A stretch of 16,952 bases of DNA, taken from positions 13,295 to 30,246 of the forward strand of contig JAIFNK010000200.1 in the NCBI GenBank assembly GCA_020047775.1. Direction: 5' to 3'. This document shows, one piece after another, positions 9,508-16,776 of this stretch (positions are counted from its first letter, which is position 1; the number at the start of each line of letters is the position of its first letter). Below the pieces are notes generated by a model. It was not told the DNA's origin and searched no databases. It worked only from the letters and a program-made list of their open reading frames with translations. Source of the DNA: Akkermansia sp. GTDB taxonomy: Bacteria; Verrucomicrobiota; Verrucomicrobiia; Verrucomicrobiales; Akkermansiaceae. A program made the position numbers and the translations under genes.

Positions 9508-12500
9508 GGCTTTCACGATGACCAACGCCTGTCCGGCCCGCACGTTAGCTCCTTCGACGACCAGGATTTCAACGACTTCCAAATCGCCATCCGCTTCAAG
9601 AGAGACTTCCATTTTCATCGCTTCAAGAATCAACGTGGTGGCTCCCGAAGCGATCCTTGTGCCAGCCGTGACCTCGATTTTCCAAACACTGCCGGTCACC
9701 GGACTGTCCATGGTGAAACATCCGTCCGGGATCACGATTTCATCCACCTCGACAACCGCTTCCGCGGGCGCATCCATCGACAAGCCGGCCTCCTCCCAGC
9801 GCTTCCGTTCGGCTTCGAAGGCCGCGCGCTGCTTGGTCTGAAAGGCCTTGATTTCCCCCGAGTGCGCCTCAAGAAACGCCTCGTAGTCGGAAAAGCGGAA
9901 CACTTTTTCCTCGATCTCCAGCTTGTGCCTCCCGCGCGGGACTTCCTCGCGCAGGCGCAGCAGTTCCTCGGCGCTCACTGGATAGAAACGCAGCTGGTCG
10001 AAAAACCTGAGTAACCACGGCTTCTCGAAATCCGCCGTTTTCCGCCAGCGGTTCCACACCGGAATCGTCCGGCCGGTGAACTGATAGCCGCCCGGGCCTT
10101 CCATGCCATAAATACAAAGATACGCCCCGCCGATGCCGACTGCGTTCTCCGGCGTCCACGTCCGCGCCGGGTTGTATTTCGTCGTCACCATCCGGTGGCG
10201 CGGGTCGAGCGGCGTGGCGACGGGCGCGCCCAGATAGACATCGCCGAGGCCCATCACCAGATAGGAGGCGTCGAAGAAAATCTTGTAAACCTCGTCGATC
10301 GATTCCAGCCCGTTGATCCGCTGGATGAATTCCAAGTTGCTAGGACACCACGGCGCGTCGGGCCGCACGCTCTGCATGTAGCGGCGGATGGCTTCCTGGG
10401 TGCTAGGGTCGTCCCAGCTCAGTGGCAGATGCACGATGCGCGTCGGCACCTCGATCTGCTCCAGCGGCGGCAACGACGCGATGCCTTCGCGGATTTTCTC
10501 CCACAAATCACAGCGCCCGATCACGCCGGGATCGAAGTGAACCTGCAACGAACGGATGCCGGGCGTGAGGTCGATGATGCCCGCGATGGCTTGTTTTTTC
10601 AGCCACTCGTGAACGACGTGGGCTTTGAAGCGCAATTTCAAATCGAGATGATGCGGGCCGAACTCGATCAGGAAATACCGGTCACCCGCGCGGCGGACGA
10701 CCACCGATTCGTCACCCTGACCAAATGAATCGATGAAACAGGAACCGCGTTCGCCAGCCACCGGATCGGATAGTTCAGCGCGGTCTCCGGCGAGGAATTC
10801 CGTAACTTCGATCTGCCGGTCACGCGCCCACGCTTCATCGACCGGGACGAACTCGATGAGGTCGCCGGGCCGCAGTTGGCCAAGTTTCCATAACTCCGCG
10901 TCCACCACCACGACCGGGCAGACGAAGCCGCCGAGGCTCGGGCCGTCGGGGCCGAGGATGACGGGCATGTCGCCGGTGAAATCAACCGCGCCGATGGCGT
11001 AGGCGTTGTCGTGCAAGTTAGACGGATGAAGCCCCGCCTCGCCGCCGTCGGTGCGCGCCCATTTCGGTTTCGGGCCGATGAGGCGGACGCCGGTGCGGGC
11101 GGAGTTGTAGTGGACTTCCCACTTCGTCGCGAAAAAGGTGTCGATGTCTTCATCCAGGAAGAAATCGGGCGCGCCGTGTGGGCCGTAGAGGACGGCGATT
11201 TTCCATTCGTGAGATAAGGAGAAGGGACACTCTTGTCCCTTCTTGGTGGGGACAGGAGTGTCCCCACTCCTTATGCCCAACACATCCCCGGGCAACAACG
11301 CCCGCCCGAACGGCCCGCCGAATTTCCCTAACGTGAATGTCGAGCAGCTCCCCAGATACTCCGGTGACTCGATCCCGCCGACGACGGCGAAATAGGCACG
11401 CGCGCCGGTCGTTTCAAATCGACCGATCTTTAGGATATCTCCGGCAACGATCTCGATGCGTTCATTCATCGGCACCGGCTCACCGTTCTTCAGCATCAAG
11501 GCGGACGCTCCCACCACCGCGATGGACGTCGCGGAATTGAAGCGCAGCGTCGGTCCCGTCATCGTGATTTCCAAAGCGGCGGTGCCTTCGGCATTTCCTA
11601 CAAGCCGGTTCGCCAGCCGGAGTGATAGATTGTCGAACGGTCCGCACGGCGGCACGCCGACTTCCCAAAAGCCCACGCGCCCCGGCCAATCCTGGACGGT
11701 CGTCATCGTGCCGGCCGAGACCACGTCGATGGTATTCGGCGTGTAGGAAAATTCCGCCATGTCGCGCATCGCCACGCCGCCCTTGAGATACGGCGTCCAG
11801 CGGACGATGCCGCGCAGGTAGCGAAGGTTCGTCTCGATTCCGGAGATCTTCGTCTCATCCAGCGCTAGCTCTAACTTGGCAACCGCCGCCTCGCGGTCGG
11901 CGGCGTGGACCATGACCTTGGCAAGCAGCGGATCATAAAACGGGCTGACTTCCGTGCCCGGTTCGATCCAGCCATCACAGCGCGTCCACTCGGGAAATGT
12001 CGCTTCGGTGAGCAGTCCGCAGCTCGGGCGGAAATTGTGGTTCGGGTCCTCCGCATAGACGCGGGCCTGGATCGCGCAGCCTTGCGGAACGGGCGGCGTG
12101 ACGGGCATCTCCCAGGAATCATCGAGCGCGAGGCGCACCATCCATTCGACGATGTCGAGACCGGTGACCAATTCCGTAATGCCATGCTCGACTTGCAGTC
12201 GGGTGTTCACTTCCAAGAAGAAGAAATCATCGCGGTCCGCGTCGTAGATGAACTCGACGGTGCCGGCGGAGCGGTAGTTCACGCTTTCTCCTAACTTGAC
12301 CGCCGCGGCGTGGAGCGCGGACCGGGTTGCATCGGATAGCCCCGGCGCGGGGGTTTCCTCGAAGACTTTCTGGTTGCGCCGCTGCACCGAACAATCGCGT
12401 TCGCCGAGGGCTAACACCTTTCCCTTGCCGTCGCCGAAAATCTGCACTTCCACGTGACGACCGCGCTGGATGAAGCGCTCGATGAACACGCTGCCGGAGC

Positions 12501-13068
12501 CGAAACTGCGCTCGCTCAAGCGCACCACGCTCTCGAACTCACGGAGAAGCTCCGCCTCGTCGCGGCAGACTTTCATACCGATCCCGCCGCCACCGGCGGT
12601 GCTTTTGAGCATGACCGGGTAGCCGATCTCCTGTGCCGCGAGGATTGCCGCTTCGGCGTTTTCCAACAGCCCTGTGCCCGGAACGAGTGGAACACCCGCG
12701 TCGCCTGCCAGGCGGCGGGCTTCGTGTTTGAGACCGAAGGCAATGATTTGCTCCGGCGTGGGGCCAAGCCATTTCACTCCGGCGTCCTCGCACATGCGGG
12801 CGAAGTCGGTGTTTTCGCTGAGCAGGCCGTAGCCAGGGAAGACCGCGCTGGCGCCGGAGGATCTGGCGATTTCAAGAAGCTTGTCCTTGAGCAGATAGCT
12901 TTCGGAAACAGGACCGGCGCCGAGAAGGTGGGCCTCGTCCGCGAGATCGACGTGCGGCGCGCCGGAGTCCGGCTCGGAGTAAACCGCGATGCTCTGATAG
13001 CCGAGCTTCTTGAAAGTGCGGATGGCGCGGGCGGCGATTTCCCCGCGGTTGGCGATGAGGATTTTCAT
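9475..13068 (-). CDS. Biotin-dependent urea/guanidine carboxylase
   Basis: A 1197-residue multidomain carboxylase that uses ATP and bicarbonate to carboxylate urea or guanidine. Residues 1-445 are biotin carboxylase (MKILIANRGEIAARAIR; ATP-grasp loop STAGGGGIGMK at 156-166; EVNTRLQVEHGITE at 286-299). About 447-745 is the KipA/AHS2-like half (TTVQDWPGRVG, YGPHGAPDF, ILGPDGPSLGGFVCP). About 787-1005 is the KipI/AHS1-like half (DPRHR, TKYNPARTWTPENAVGIGG, GPGGYQFTGRT). About 1125-1187 is the biotin carrier domain, with biotinyl-Lys1152 in LEAMKMEV. It sits between the two DUF1989 genes and allophanate hydrolase. Carboxylases with these partners act on guanidine in characterised bacteria, so guanidine carboxylase is the more likely activity; urea cannot be excluded. 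Residues ~599-619 and the last 11 are encoded by palindromic repeats. No Shine-Dalgarno is visible; the leader holds a palindrome. Confidence 0.95.
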   Translation of the reverse strand: MKILIANRGEIAARAIRTFKKLGYQSIAVYSEPDSGAPHVDLADEAHLLGAGPVSESYLLKDKLLEIARSSGASAVFPGYGLLSENTDFARMCEDAGVKWLGPTPEQIIAFGLKHEARRLAGDAGVPLVPGTGLLENAEAAILAAQEIGYPVMLKSTAGGGGIGMKVCRDEAELLREFESVVRLSERSFGSGSVFIERFIQRGRHVEVQIFGDGKGKVLALGERDCSVQRRNQKVFEETPAPGLSDATRSALHAAAVKLGESVNYRSAGTVEFIYDADRDDFFFLEVNTRLQVEHGITELVTGLDIVEWMVRLALDDSWEMPVTPPVPQGCAIQARVYAEDPNHNFRPSCGLLTEATFPEWTRCDGWIEPGTEVSPFYDPLLAKVMVHAADREAAVAKLELALDETKISGIETNLRYLRGIVRWTPYLKGGVAMRDMAEFSYTPNTIDVVSAGTMTTVQDWPGRVGFWEVGVPPCGPFDNLSLRLANRLVGNAEGTAALEITMTGPTLRFNSATSIAVVGASALMLKNGEPVPMNERIEIVAGDILKIGRFETTGARAYFAVVGGIESPEYLGSCSTFTLGKFGGPFGRALLPGDVLGIRSGDTPVPTKKGQECPFSLSHEWKIAVLYGPHGAPDFFLDEDIDTFFATKWEVHYNSARTGVRLIGPKPKWARTDGGEAGLHPSNLHDNAYAIGAVDFTGDMPVILGPDGPSLGGFVCPVVVVDAELWKLGQLRPGDLIEFVPVDEAWARDRQIEVTEFLAGDRAELSDPVAGERGSCFIDSFGQGDESVVVRRAGDRYFLIEFGPHHLDLKLRFKAHVVHEWLKKQAIAGIIDLTPGIRSLQVHFDPGVIGRCDLWEKIREGIASLPPLEQIEVPTRIVHLPLSWDDPSTQEAIRRYMQSVRPDAPWCPSNLEFIQRINGLESIDEVYKIFFDASYLVMGLGDVYLGAPVATPLDPRHRMVTTKYNPARTWTPENAVGIGGAYLCIYGMEGPGGYQFTGRTIPVWNRWRKTADFEKPWLLRFFDQLRFYPVSAEELLRLREEVPRGRHKLEIEEKVFRFSDYEAFLEAHSGEIKAFQTKQRAAFEAERKRWEEAGLSMDAPAEAVVEVDEIVIPDGCFTMDSPVTGSVWKIEVTAGTRIASGATTLILEAMKMEVSLEADGDLEVVEILVVEGANVRAGQALVIVKAVAAVSNRQAH
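11214..11274. repeat. Palindromic repeat translated within the carboxylase gene
   Basis: Two 26-bp arms (11214-11239 and 11249-11274) form an inverted repeat with 23 of 26 matches around a 9-base loop. The arms carry GGGACACTCTTGTCCC and GGGACAGGAGTGTCCC, each also self-complementary. The element lies in frame in the carboxylase gene and encodes residues ~599-619 (within SGDTPVPTKKGQECPF). This is a linker between the GDVLGI strand and the EWKIAVLYGPHGAPDF core of the AHS2-like domain. It interrupts no conserved motif. Confidence 0.8.
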
Positions 13069-13077
13069 GAAATTGGA

Positions 13078-13097
13078 GCGCGGAATTTATTCCGCGC
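13078..13097. repeat. Perfect short palindrome in the carboxylase leader
   Basis: GCGCGGAAT-TT-ATTCCGCGC has perfect 9-bp arms with a 2-base centre. It sits in the 34-bp gap between the UAAP2 stop and the carboxylase ATG, 9 bases before the start codon. In mRNA the hairpin would occupy the ribosome-binding region, so it may reduce carboxylase initiation or stabilise RNA ends. It has the look of an interspersed repeat. There is no T-run suggesting a terminator. Confidence 0.65.
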
Positions 13098-13102
13098 GAA
13101 AG

Positions 13103-13732
13103 TTAAAAGACCAAGACCTCCACCGGCGTGGGATTCCACCCGTTGCAAGGATTGTTAAGCTGCGGGCAATTTGAAATGATACAAACCACATCCATCTCCG
13201 CGCGCATCTCGACATATCGTCCCGGCGCGGAAATGCCGTCGGCGAAGGTCAGTCCGCCATCAGGCGACACCGGGACGTTCATGAAGAAGTTGATGTTGCA
13301 GGTGATGTCGCGCTTGGTGAGCTCGACGTTCCATTCCTGCGCGCCGCGGATGAAGCTGTCGCGGCAGGCGTGCATGCATTCCTTGTCGTGGGCGTAGCGC
13401 ATGGTGTTCGACTCGCGCGAGCACGCACCACCGAGTGTGTCGTGGCGGCCGCAGGTGTCGGCGGTGATGGTGAGCATGGGATTGCCCTCGGTGCTCATCA
13501 GCTTGGTGCCGGTGGTCAGATAGAGCGCGGCTTGCTCCTGGATGGTGCGGTCCGCGCTGTAGCGTTCCGTGGGATCGGCGGCGCTGAAAAAGAGCGTGTC
13601 AGCGGCCTGGTTTCCCTCGAGATCGAGGATGCGCAGGGTTTGGCCTTGCTTGATTTCGTGGACCCACCAGTCGCCCGCGGGAATGACTTCGCGGTAGATG
13701 GCGGCCTCGGGATTTAGCGTGCTTTCGGTCAT
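13103..13732 (-). CDS. Urea carboxylase-associated protein 2 (UAAP2, DUF1989); probable carboxyguanidine deiminase subunit
   Basis: The 209 residues match the DUF1989 family: [22 protein letters not shown] at the start, [14 protein letters not shown] (37-50), [11 protein letters not shown] (54-64), [21 protein letters not shown] (89-109), HACRDSF (121-127), CNINFFMNV (145-153) and [11 protein letters not shown] (187-197). Conserved Cys and His residues in the HDT..G.C block are candidate metal or catalytic ligands. In guanidine-degrading bacteria the UAAP1/UAAP2 pair is the heteromeric carboxyguanidine deiminase CgdAB, which converts carboxyguanidine to allophanate and ammonia. The start ATG shares its A with the UAAP1 stop (TGATG), so the pair is translationally coupled. 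That fits a complex with matched subunit amounts. The substrate is inferred from homologues and context. Confidence 0.92.
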   Translation of the reverse strand: MTESTLNPEAAIYREVIPAGDWWVHEIKQGQTLRILDLEGNQAADTLFFSAADPTERYSADRTIQEQAALYLTTGTKLMSTEGNPMLTITADTCGRHDTLGGACSRESNTMRYAHDKECMHACRDSFIRGAQEWNVELTKRDITCNINFFMNVPVSPDGGLTFADGISAPGRYVEMRAEMDVVCIISNCPQLNNPCNGWNPTPVEVLVF

Positions 13733-14448
13733 CAGAAGCGGAGGGTGTGATAGGTTTGATTGTTCTCCCAGGCGCGGAGGTTCTCAGGGCGGACGGTGAG
13801 TGATGGATCGTCGAGGGCGGGTGGTTCGCCAGCGAAGACTTCGAGCTTCACGTGGCGGTGGCGATAGACCGGATCGGGATCGAGCGGATGCTGGCAGATG
13901 TTGAGCACGACGAGCGTGTCGATGTCGAAACGGAGTTCGATGGAGTCGCCGGGCTTGGAATTCTCCGGAACGAAGGAAAGGTGACCGTCATCGTCGGCGA
14001 CGACCTTGCTGAAGAGATTGAGGTTCGGGACCAGATCCTTTTTCCCGAGGCCCCATTTTGCGAGTTCGATGAGGAAACAATCGCGGCCGTTGCGGTTCCA
14101 GTCGTTGCGGGCTTGCTGATAGTTGTTCGGCCCGTATTTCGCGAGCACGCGGGCGGCGTCGGAGTGACCGCAGACGGTGTCGTGCCAACCGACGCTGTCC
14201 GCGGTGATGGAGGCGAGCAGGCGGCCCATGTCGGAGTGCAGGCAATAGGGCGCGCGCAAATAGAAAATGTGCTGGCCCTTGAGCGTGTCCGGCATGTTGT
14301 AGCGCTCGGTGCGTTCGAGCGCGTTGTAGAGCAGCATGCCGACGTTCGCGCCGCCGTCGAGGTCGGTGAGGCGGAGGCGTTTGCCGCGGGAGATGACGGC
14401 GGACCACATGCCGGCGCCGTGCAGTGTTTTTTCGAAGAGTGAATTCAT
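13732..14448 (-). CDS. Urea carboxylase-associated protein 1 (UAAP1, DUF1989); probable carboxyguanidine deiminase subunit
   Basis: A 238-residue paralogue of the next gene, with the same block order: [22 protein letters not shown] (29-50), [20 protein letters not shown] (78-97), [12 protein letters not shown] (123-134), PNLNLFSKV (141-149) and [12 protein letters not shown] (182-193). The [17 protein letters not shown] and HDTVCGHSD segments are typical of the UAAP1 branch. Members of this branch occur almost always with UAAP2, the carboxylase and allophanate hydrolase. With UAAP2 it should form the carboxyguanidine deiminase of the guanidine pathway. Its ATG overlaps the regulator stop in an ATGA, and its own stop overlaps the UAAP2 start, so translation is coupled on both sides. 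Which protein corresponds to CgdA or CgdB I cannot say from sequence alone. Confidence 0.92.
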   Translation of the reverse strand: MNSLFEKTLHGAGMWSAVISRGKRLRLTDLDGGANVGMLLYNALERTERYNMPDTLKGQHIFYLRAPYCLHSDMGRLLASITADSVGWHDTVCGHSDAARVLAKYGPNNYQQARNDWNRNGRDCFLIELAKWGLGKKDLVPNLNLFSKVVADDDGHLSFVPENSKPGDSIELRFDIDTLVVLNICQHPLDPDPVYRHRHVKLEVFAGEPPALDDPSLTVRPENLRAWENNQTYHTLRF

Positions 14449-14897
14449 GCGCGTTTGGCGTGGAGCGGCGGGATGAGGTGGGGCGTGAGGGTGAGGTGGG
14501 CGGTCTTCACGCCCTTGCAGGTGATGATCTTGTTAGTGATGTCGCGCAGGGTGCGGGCGGGGCCCTGCATCAGGATCACTTCGAGCACGTGCTCGTCTTC
14601 CAACAGAATGTGCTGCGAGGAAATCACCTCGGCGATGTGGTCGCGGAAGATCCGCGAGAGGTCGCGGAGCAGCGCGCTTTTCGACTCGTCGTAAACCAGG
14701 GTGAGCGTCCCGGCCATCACCTCGGTGCCGATTTTCCCCAAGTGCTGGGCGGCGTGCTGGTGGATCATTTCGCCGACCGCCTGCGAGCGGTTGTCGAAGC
14801 CACGCTCGCTGATCAGGCGCTCGAATGCCTGGAATGTCTCTTCCGGCATCGAGACGGTCATCCGTCTCAATCCATCGTTAGTGCCGTTGCTTGCCAT
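14445..14897 (-). CDS. NikR-like ribbon-helix-helix regulator lacking most nickel ligands
   Basis: Residues ~11-45 (from the start chosen) form a ribbon-helix-helix DNA-binding domain ([30 protein letters not shown]). The rest matches the NikR C-terminal ACT-like domain. From VY to LE the E. coli NikR metal region (residues 59-97, recalled from memory) aligns without gaps. Only His87 is kept (Q95-H96 here); His76 is Arg, His89 is Leu and Cys95 is Val. High-affinity square-planar nickel binding is therefore unlikely. The frame is open to 14987, but I chose ATG 14897 (150 residues). It keeps the Arg aligned with NikR Arg3, whereas ATG 14861 would lose it. The stop overlaps UAAP1 by ATGA, so it is first gene of the carboxylase operon and probably regulates it, possibly sensing guanidine or another operon metabolite. 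Confidence 0.88.
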   Translation of the reverse strand: MASNGTNDGLRRMTVSMPEETFQAFERLISERGFDNRSQAVGEMIHQHAAQHLGKIGTEVMAGTLTLVYDESKSALLRDLSRIFRDHIAEVISSQHILLEDEHVLEVILMQGPARTLRDITNKIITCKGVKTAHLTLTPHLIPPLHAKRA

Positions 14898-14903
14898 TCG
14901 CGA

Positions 14904-14934
14904 ATCATAGAGCAGCACGAGTGCCGGATGTGAA
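14904..14934 (-). promoter_or_regulatory. Candidate sigma70-type promoter of the guanidine/urea operon
   Basis: On the minus strand TTCACA (14934-14929) and TATGAT (14909-14904) each match the -35 and -10 consensus at 5 of 6 positions. The spacer is 19 bases, a little long. Transcription would begin around 14897, at or next to the chosen regulator ATG, implying a leaderless or very short leader mRNA. The -35 box lies inside the candidate NikR-type operator. Confidence 0.4.
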
Positions 14935-14955
14935 GTTTTTTTACTTTCTTCATAC
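14928..14955. promoter_or_regulatory. Candidate NikR-type operator
   Basis: The plus strand reads ATGTGA-N16-TCATAC. E. coli NikR binds GTATGA-N16-TCATAC, so 10 of 12 half-site bases and the exact 16-base spacing agree. It lies 31-58 bases upstream of the NikR-like regulator start and overlaps a candidate -35 box, as expected for autoregulation by repression. The right half-site overlaps the stop codon of the upstream TIM-barrel gene, which fixes three of its bases. Confidence 0.45.
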
Positions 14956-15759
14956 CGAGTGCGGAATTTCGCGGGCCAGAAGTTCACCCATCGAGCGGTT
15001 CAGTTCGCGGAGGTTGGCGAGTGGTTGGCCGGAATATGGATCGACATGAAGGTAGCCGTCGGGGCCGAATTCCGGGGTGATCGTTAAAATCCCGTCATGA
15101 AATCCGGCGATCCGTTGCCAGCACGCGAGGTGGCTGGCCAGATCCTCGCGGTGCCACGGCGATTGCGGGTCAGGCACTTGTGGTCCTTGATCGTAGCCGA
15201 CGCGGGCATGCACGTGGCCGACGCGTTGCTCGATCGGGTCCATCCATTCTGGGATTCCAGCGACGGCACGCTCGCAAACGACGCACCAGTGCGAGACGTC
15301 GAGAGTGAGCGAAAGTTCCGGCAACTCGGCGAGGAGGCGGGCGGTTCGGAGCGGATGGAAGGTCGGGCGGGAGCGGTGGGTTTCCACGCAAATCCGGGTG
15401 CCGGCCGAGCGGGCAATTTCCAGAAGCTCGCCGAGGAAACGGCATGAAGTGGAGAAATCCCAGAAGTCGGCACCGGCGAGAGTGGTGATGCGGATGGGAT
15501 TTAGAGGCAATGCCGCGTCGAGCTTGCGGCGGAAATCATCGAGATGATCAGCAGGCGTCGCCCGCAAGGACGGCACGTAGATTCCAGCAGGGCAGCCGGT
15601 GGAAATTTCCACGATCACGGACTTCCCCGAGTCCTCGGCGGGAAAATCCGGCGGCAGCTGTCCTTCGACGGCTTCGAAGCCCCAGGCTTCAGCCAACCGC
15701 AGCGCTTCGAGCGGCGACGCTTCATTGCCCCAACAGGAAACGGCGCGGATGAGTTTCAT
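14950..15759 (-). CDS. Xylose-isomerase-like TIM-barrel protein (sugar phosphate isomerase/epimerase family)
   Basis: The 269-residue protein fits the AP-endonuclease-2/xylose-isomerase TIM-barrel family, whose members isomerise or epimerise sugars, inositols or related polyols at a divalent metal. Candidate metal ligands occur in the expected order: Glu126 (RICVETHRSRPTFHP), Asp154 with His157 (LTLDVSHW), His184 (GHVHARVGYD) and Glu230 (TITPEFGPDGYLHVDP). The start ATG at 15759 forms an ATGA overlap with the upstream SUMF1-like stop; the frame stays open further upstream, but those residues are shadows of that gene. It has no signal peptide, so is cytoplasmic. It ends 52 bp before the NikR-like regulator, so read-through into the guanidine/urea genes is possible. 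The substrate cannot be told from sequence. Confidence 0.88.
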   Translation of the reverse strand: MKLIRAVSCWGNEASPLEALRLAEAWGFEAVEGQLPPDFPAEDSGKSVIVEISTGCPAGIYVPSLRATPADHLDDFRRKLDAALPLNPIRITTLAGADFWDFSTSCRFLGELLEIARSAGTRICVETHRSRPTFHPLRTARLLAELPELSLTLDVSHWCVVCERAVAGIPEWMDPIEQRVGHVHARVGYDQGPQVPDPQSPWHREDLASHLACWQRIAGFHDGILTITPEFGPDGYLHVDPYSGQPLANLRELNRSMGELLAREIPHSV

Positions 15760-16406
15760 GATAGATCGAAGGCGAGTCTGAAACCGAGGTTGTCCTGACG
15801 GCGATCTGGAGCAAGCGGGTGGCGGGCGGAAAGACGTAGCAAGCGTGGCAGCGAGTCCCAACCGGCGGAGCGGACGACACGGGTTTCCGGTGACCATGCG
15901 TCTGCGGTCCACTCGGCGACGTTTCCCAGCATGTCTTCAAGTCCGAATGCGTTAGGAAGATAGCTGCCGCGCGGTGTCAGGCCGCCGGGGCCGATGCGGA
16001 TTTTAGCATCGTCGTGGAGGAAATTCGCTTCGGCCGGAGTGATCGATTCACCCGCAGGGAAGCCGCTCCGGGATCCGGCGCGGGCGGCATATTCCCACTC
16101 GGTTTCGGACGGCAGGCGCAGCGGGAGTTGGGATTCAAAGCGCGCGATTTCCAGCCACTCCTGGATGTCGCGCCATGAAACGTGCACCTTGGGAAGCGGG
16201 TTTCCCGAGGTGAAATTCCACTGCGATTCCGTCACGGGAAAGACTCCGAGTGCGAAGCGATGCTGGATATCAACGATCCGCGCCGGACGCTCGGCGGAGG
16301 TCGCGTAACGGTCTTCCGCCGATGCGCCCATGGTAAATTCCGCCGGGCCGAGGCCGACGAAATCGCCCAGCCAGTCCGGCATGTCACTGGGGAGTGAAAG
16401 TTGCAT
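15756..16406 (-). CDS. SUMF1/FGE-fold domain protein, no catalytic cysteine pair
   Basis: A 216-residue protein with the sulfatase-modifying-factor (FGE) fold: EFTMGAS (23-29), PVTESQW (57-63), RLPSETEWEYAARAG (97-111), NAFGLEDMLGNVAEWTADAW (152-171) and DNLGFRLAFDLS at the C-terminus. Formylglycine-generating enzymes have copper-binding cysteines near the end of the fold (GFRC region). Here GFR is followed by Leu and the whole protein has no cysteine, so sulfatase activation is unlikely. No sulfatase gene is in view. It is also shorter than usual (250-300). The annotated ATG overlaps the GFA gene by 23 bp; an ATG at 16382, one base after the GFA stop, is an equally good start. Its stop is coupled by ATGA to the TIM-barrel gene. 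The function is probably ligand or partner binding. Confidence 0.85.
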   Translation of the reverse strand: MQLSLPSDMPDWLGDFVGLGPAEFTMGASAEDRYATSAERPARIVDIQHRFALGVFPVTESQWNFTSGNPLPKVHVSWRDIQEWLEIARFESQLPLRLPSETEWEYAARAGSRSGFPAGESITPAEANFLHDDAKIRIGPGGLTPRGSYLPNAFGLEDMLGNVAEWTADAWSPETRVVRSAGWDSLPRLLRLSARHPLAPDRRQDNLGFRLAFDLS

Positions 16407-16776
16407 GGCGGGGCAGTGAGTCGGTGGTTTCGAACCAGGGCAAGCGATCTAACGACCAATTGTGGTCCTGCGGCGGGAAATTTTCCGGGTGGTCGAGGCT
16501 GCAGGTCGTCACCTCGAATTCGCCAGGGATCGCGGGATCGAAAAAGCTGAGCGGCGTTCCGCATTTCGGACAGAAGGTGCGTTCGCGATCCGCGAAGACG
16601 ACGGTTGCCGGTCTGGCAGAAGGCCATTCGAGCGATCCGCTGGGAAAAAACGTCCATGCCACGACGGGTGCGCCGCTCGCTTTCCGGCAGTCCTCGCAAT
16701 GGCAATACGAGGTGTATCGCGCCGGAGCGTCGATGGCATAGCGGGTCGCACCGCAGAGACAACCGCCGGTGATCAC
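16384..16776 (-). CDS. GFA/CENP-V family zinc protein
   Basis: This 130-residue protein has the full zinc-cysteine pattern of the GFA (glutathione-dependent formaldehyde-activating enzyme-like) family: Cys6 and Cys8 (GGCLCGATRY), Cys25, Cys27 and Cys30 (YCHCEDCRKASGAP) and Cys69 and Cys72 (FCPKCGTPLSF). The family is named from a proposed S-hydroxymethylglutathione synthase activity, but most members have no proven reaction, so the formaldehyde role should not be assumed. I place the start at a GTG (16776), because AAAGGAG lies 7 bases upstream and family members begin with this short lead into GGCxCG. The frame is open further upstream, but those residues overlap the preceding gene. That gene's TGA overlaps this GTG (GTGA), indicating translational coupling. 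Confidence 0.9.
   Translation of the reverse strand: MITGGCLCGATRYAIDAPARYTSYCHCEDCRKASGAPVVAWTFFPSGSLEWPSARPATVVFADRERTFCPKCGTPLSFFDPAIPGEFEVTTCSLDHPENFPPQDHNWSLDRLPWFETTDSLPRHATFTPQ

Noticed and set aside
14896..14905. ATTCGCGAAT perfect 10-bp palindrome at the regulator start
   Set aside because: It is short, overlaps the start codon, and no second copy was seen near the other operon genes, so chance is a sufficient explanation.
14898..14949. Guanidine riboswitch (ykkC-I, mini-ykkC or type III) before the guanidine/urea operon
   Set aside because: The gap between the regulator start and the upstream gene is only 52 bases. The GCACGAGTGC hairpin in it shows ACGA only on the non-transcribed strand, and no paired ACGR loops or ykkC core were seen on the transcript strand.
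15760..15912. Upstream in-frame extension of the TIM-barrel gene (51 residues)
   Set aside because: It overlaps the conserved C-terminal half of the SUMF1-like gene and is Arg/Pro-rich noise; the ATGA overlap at 15756-15759 gives a typical start.
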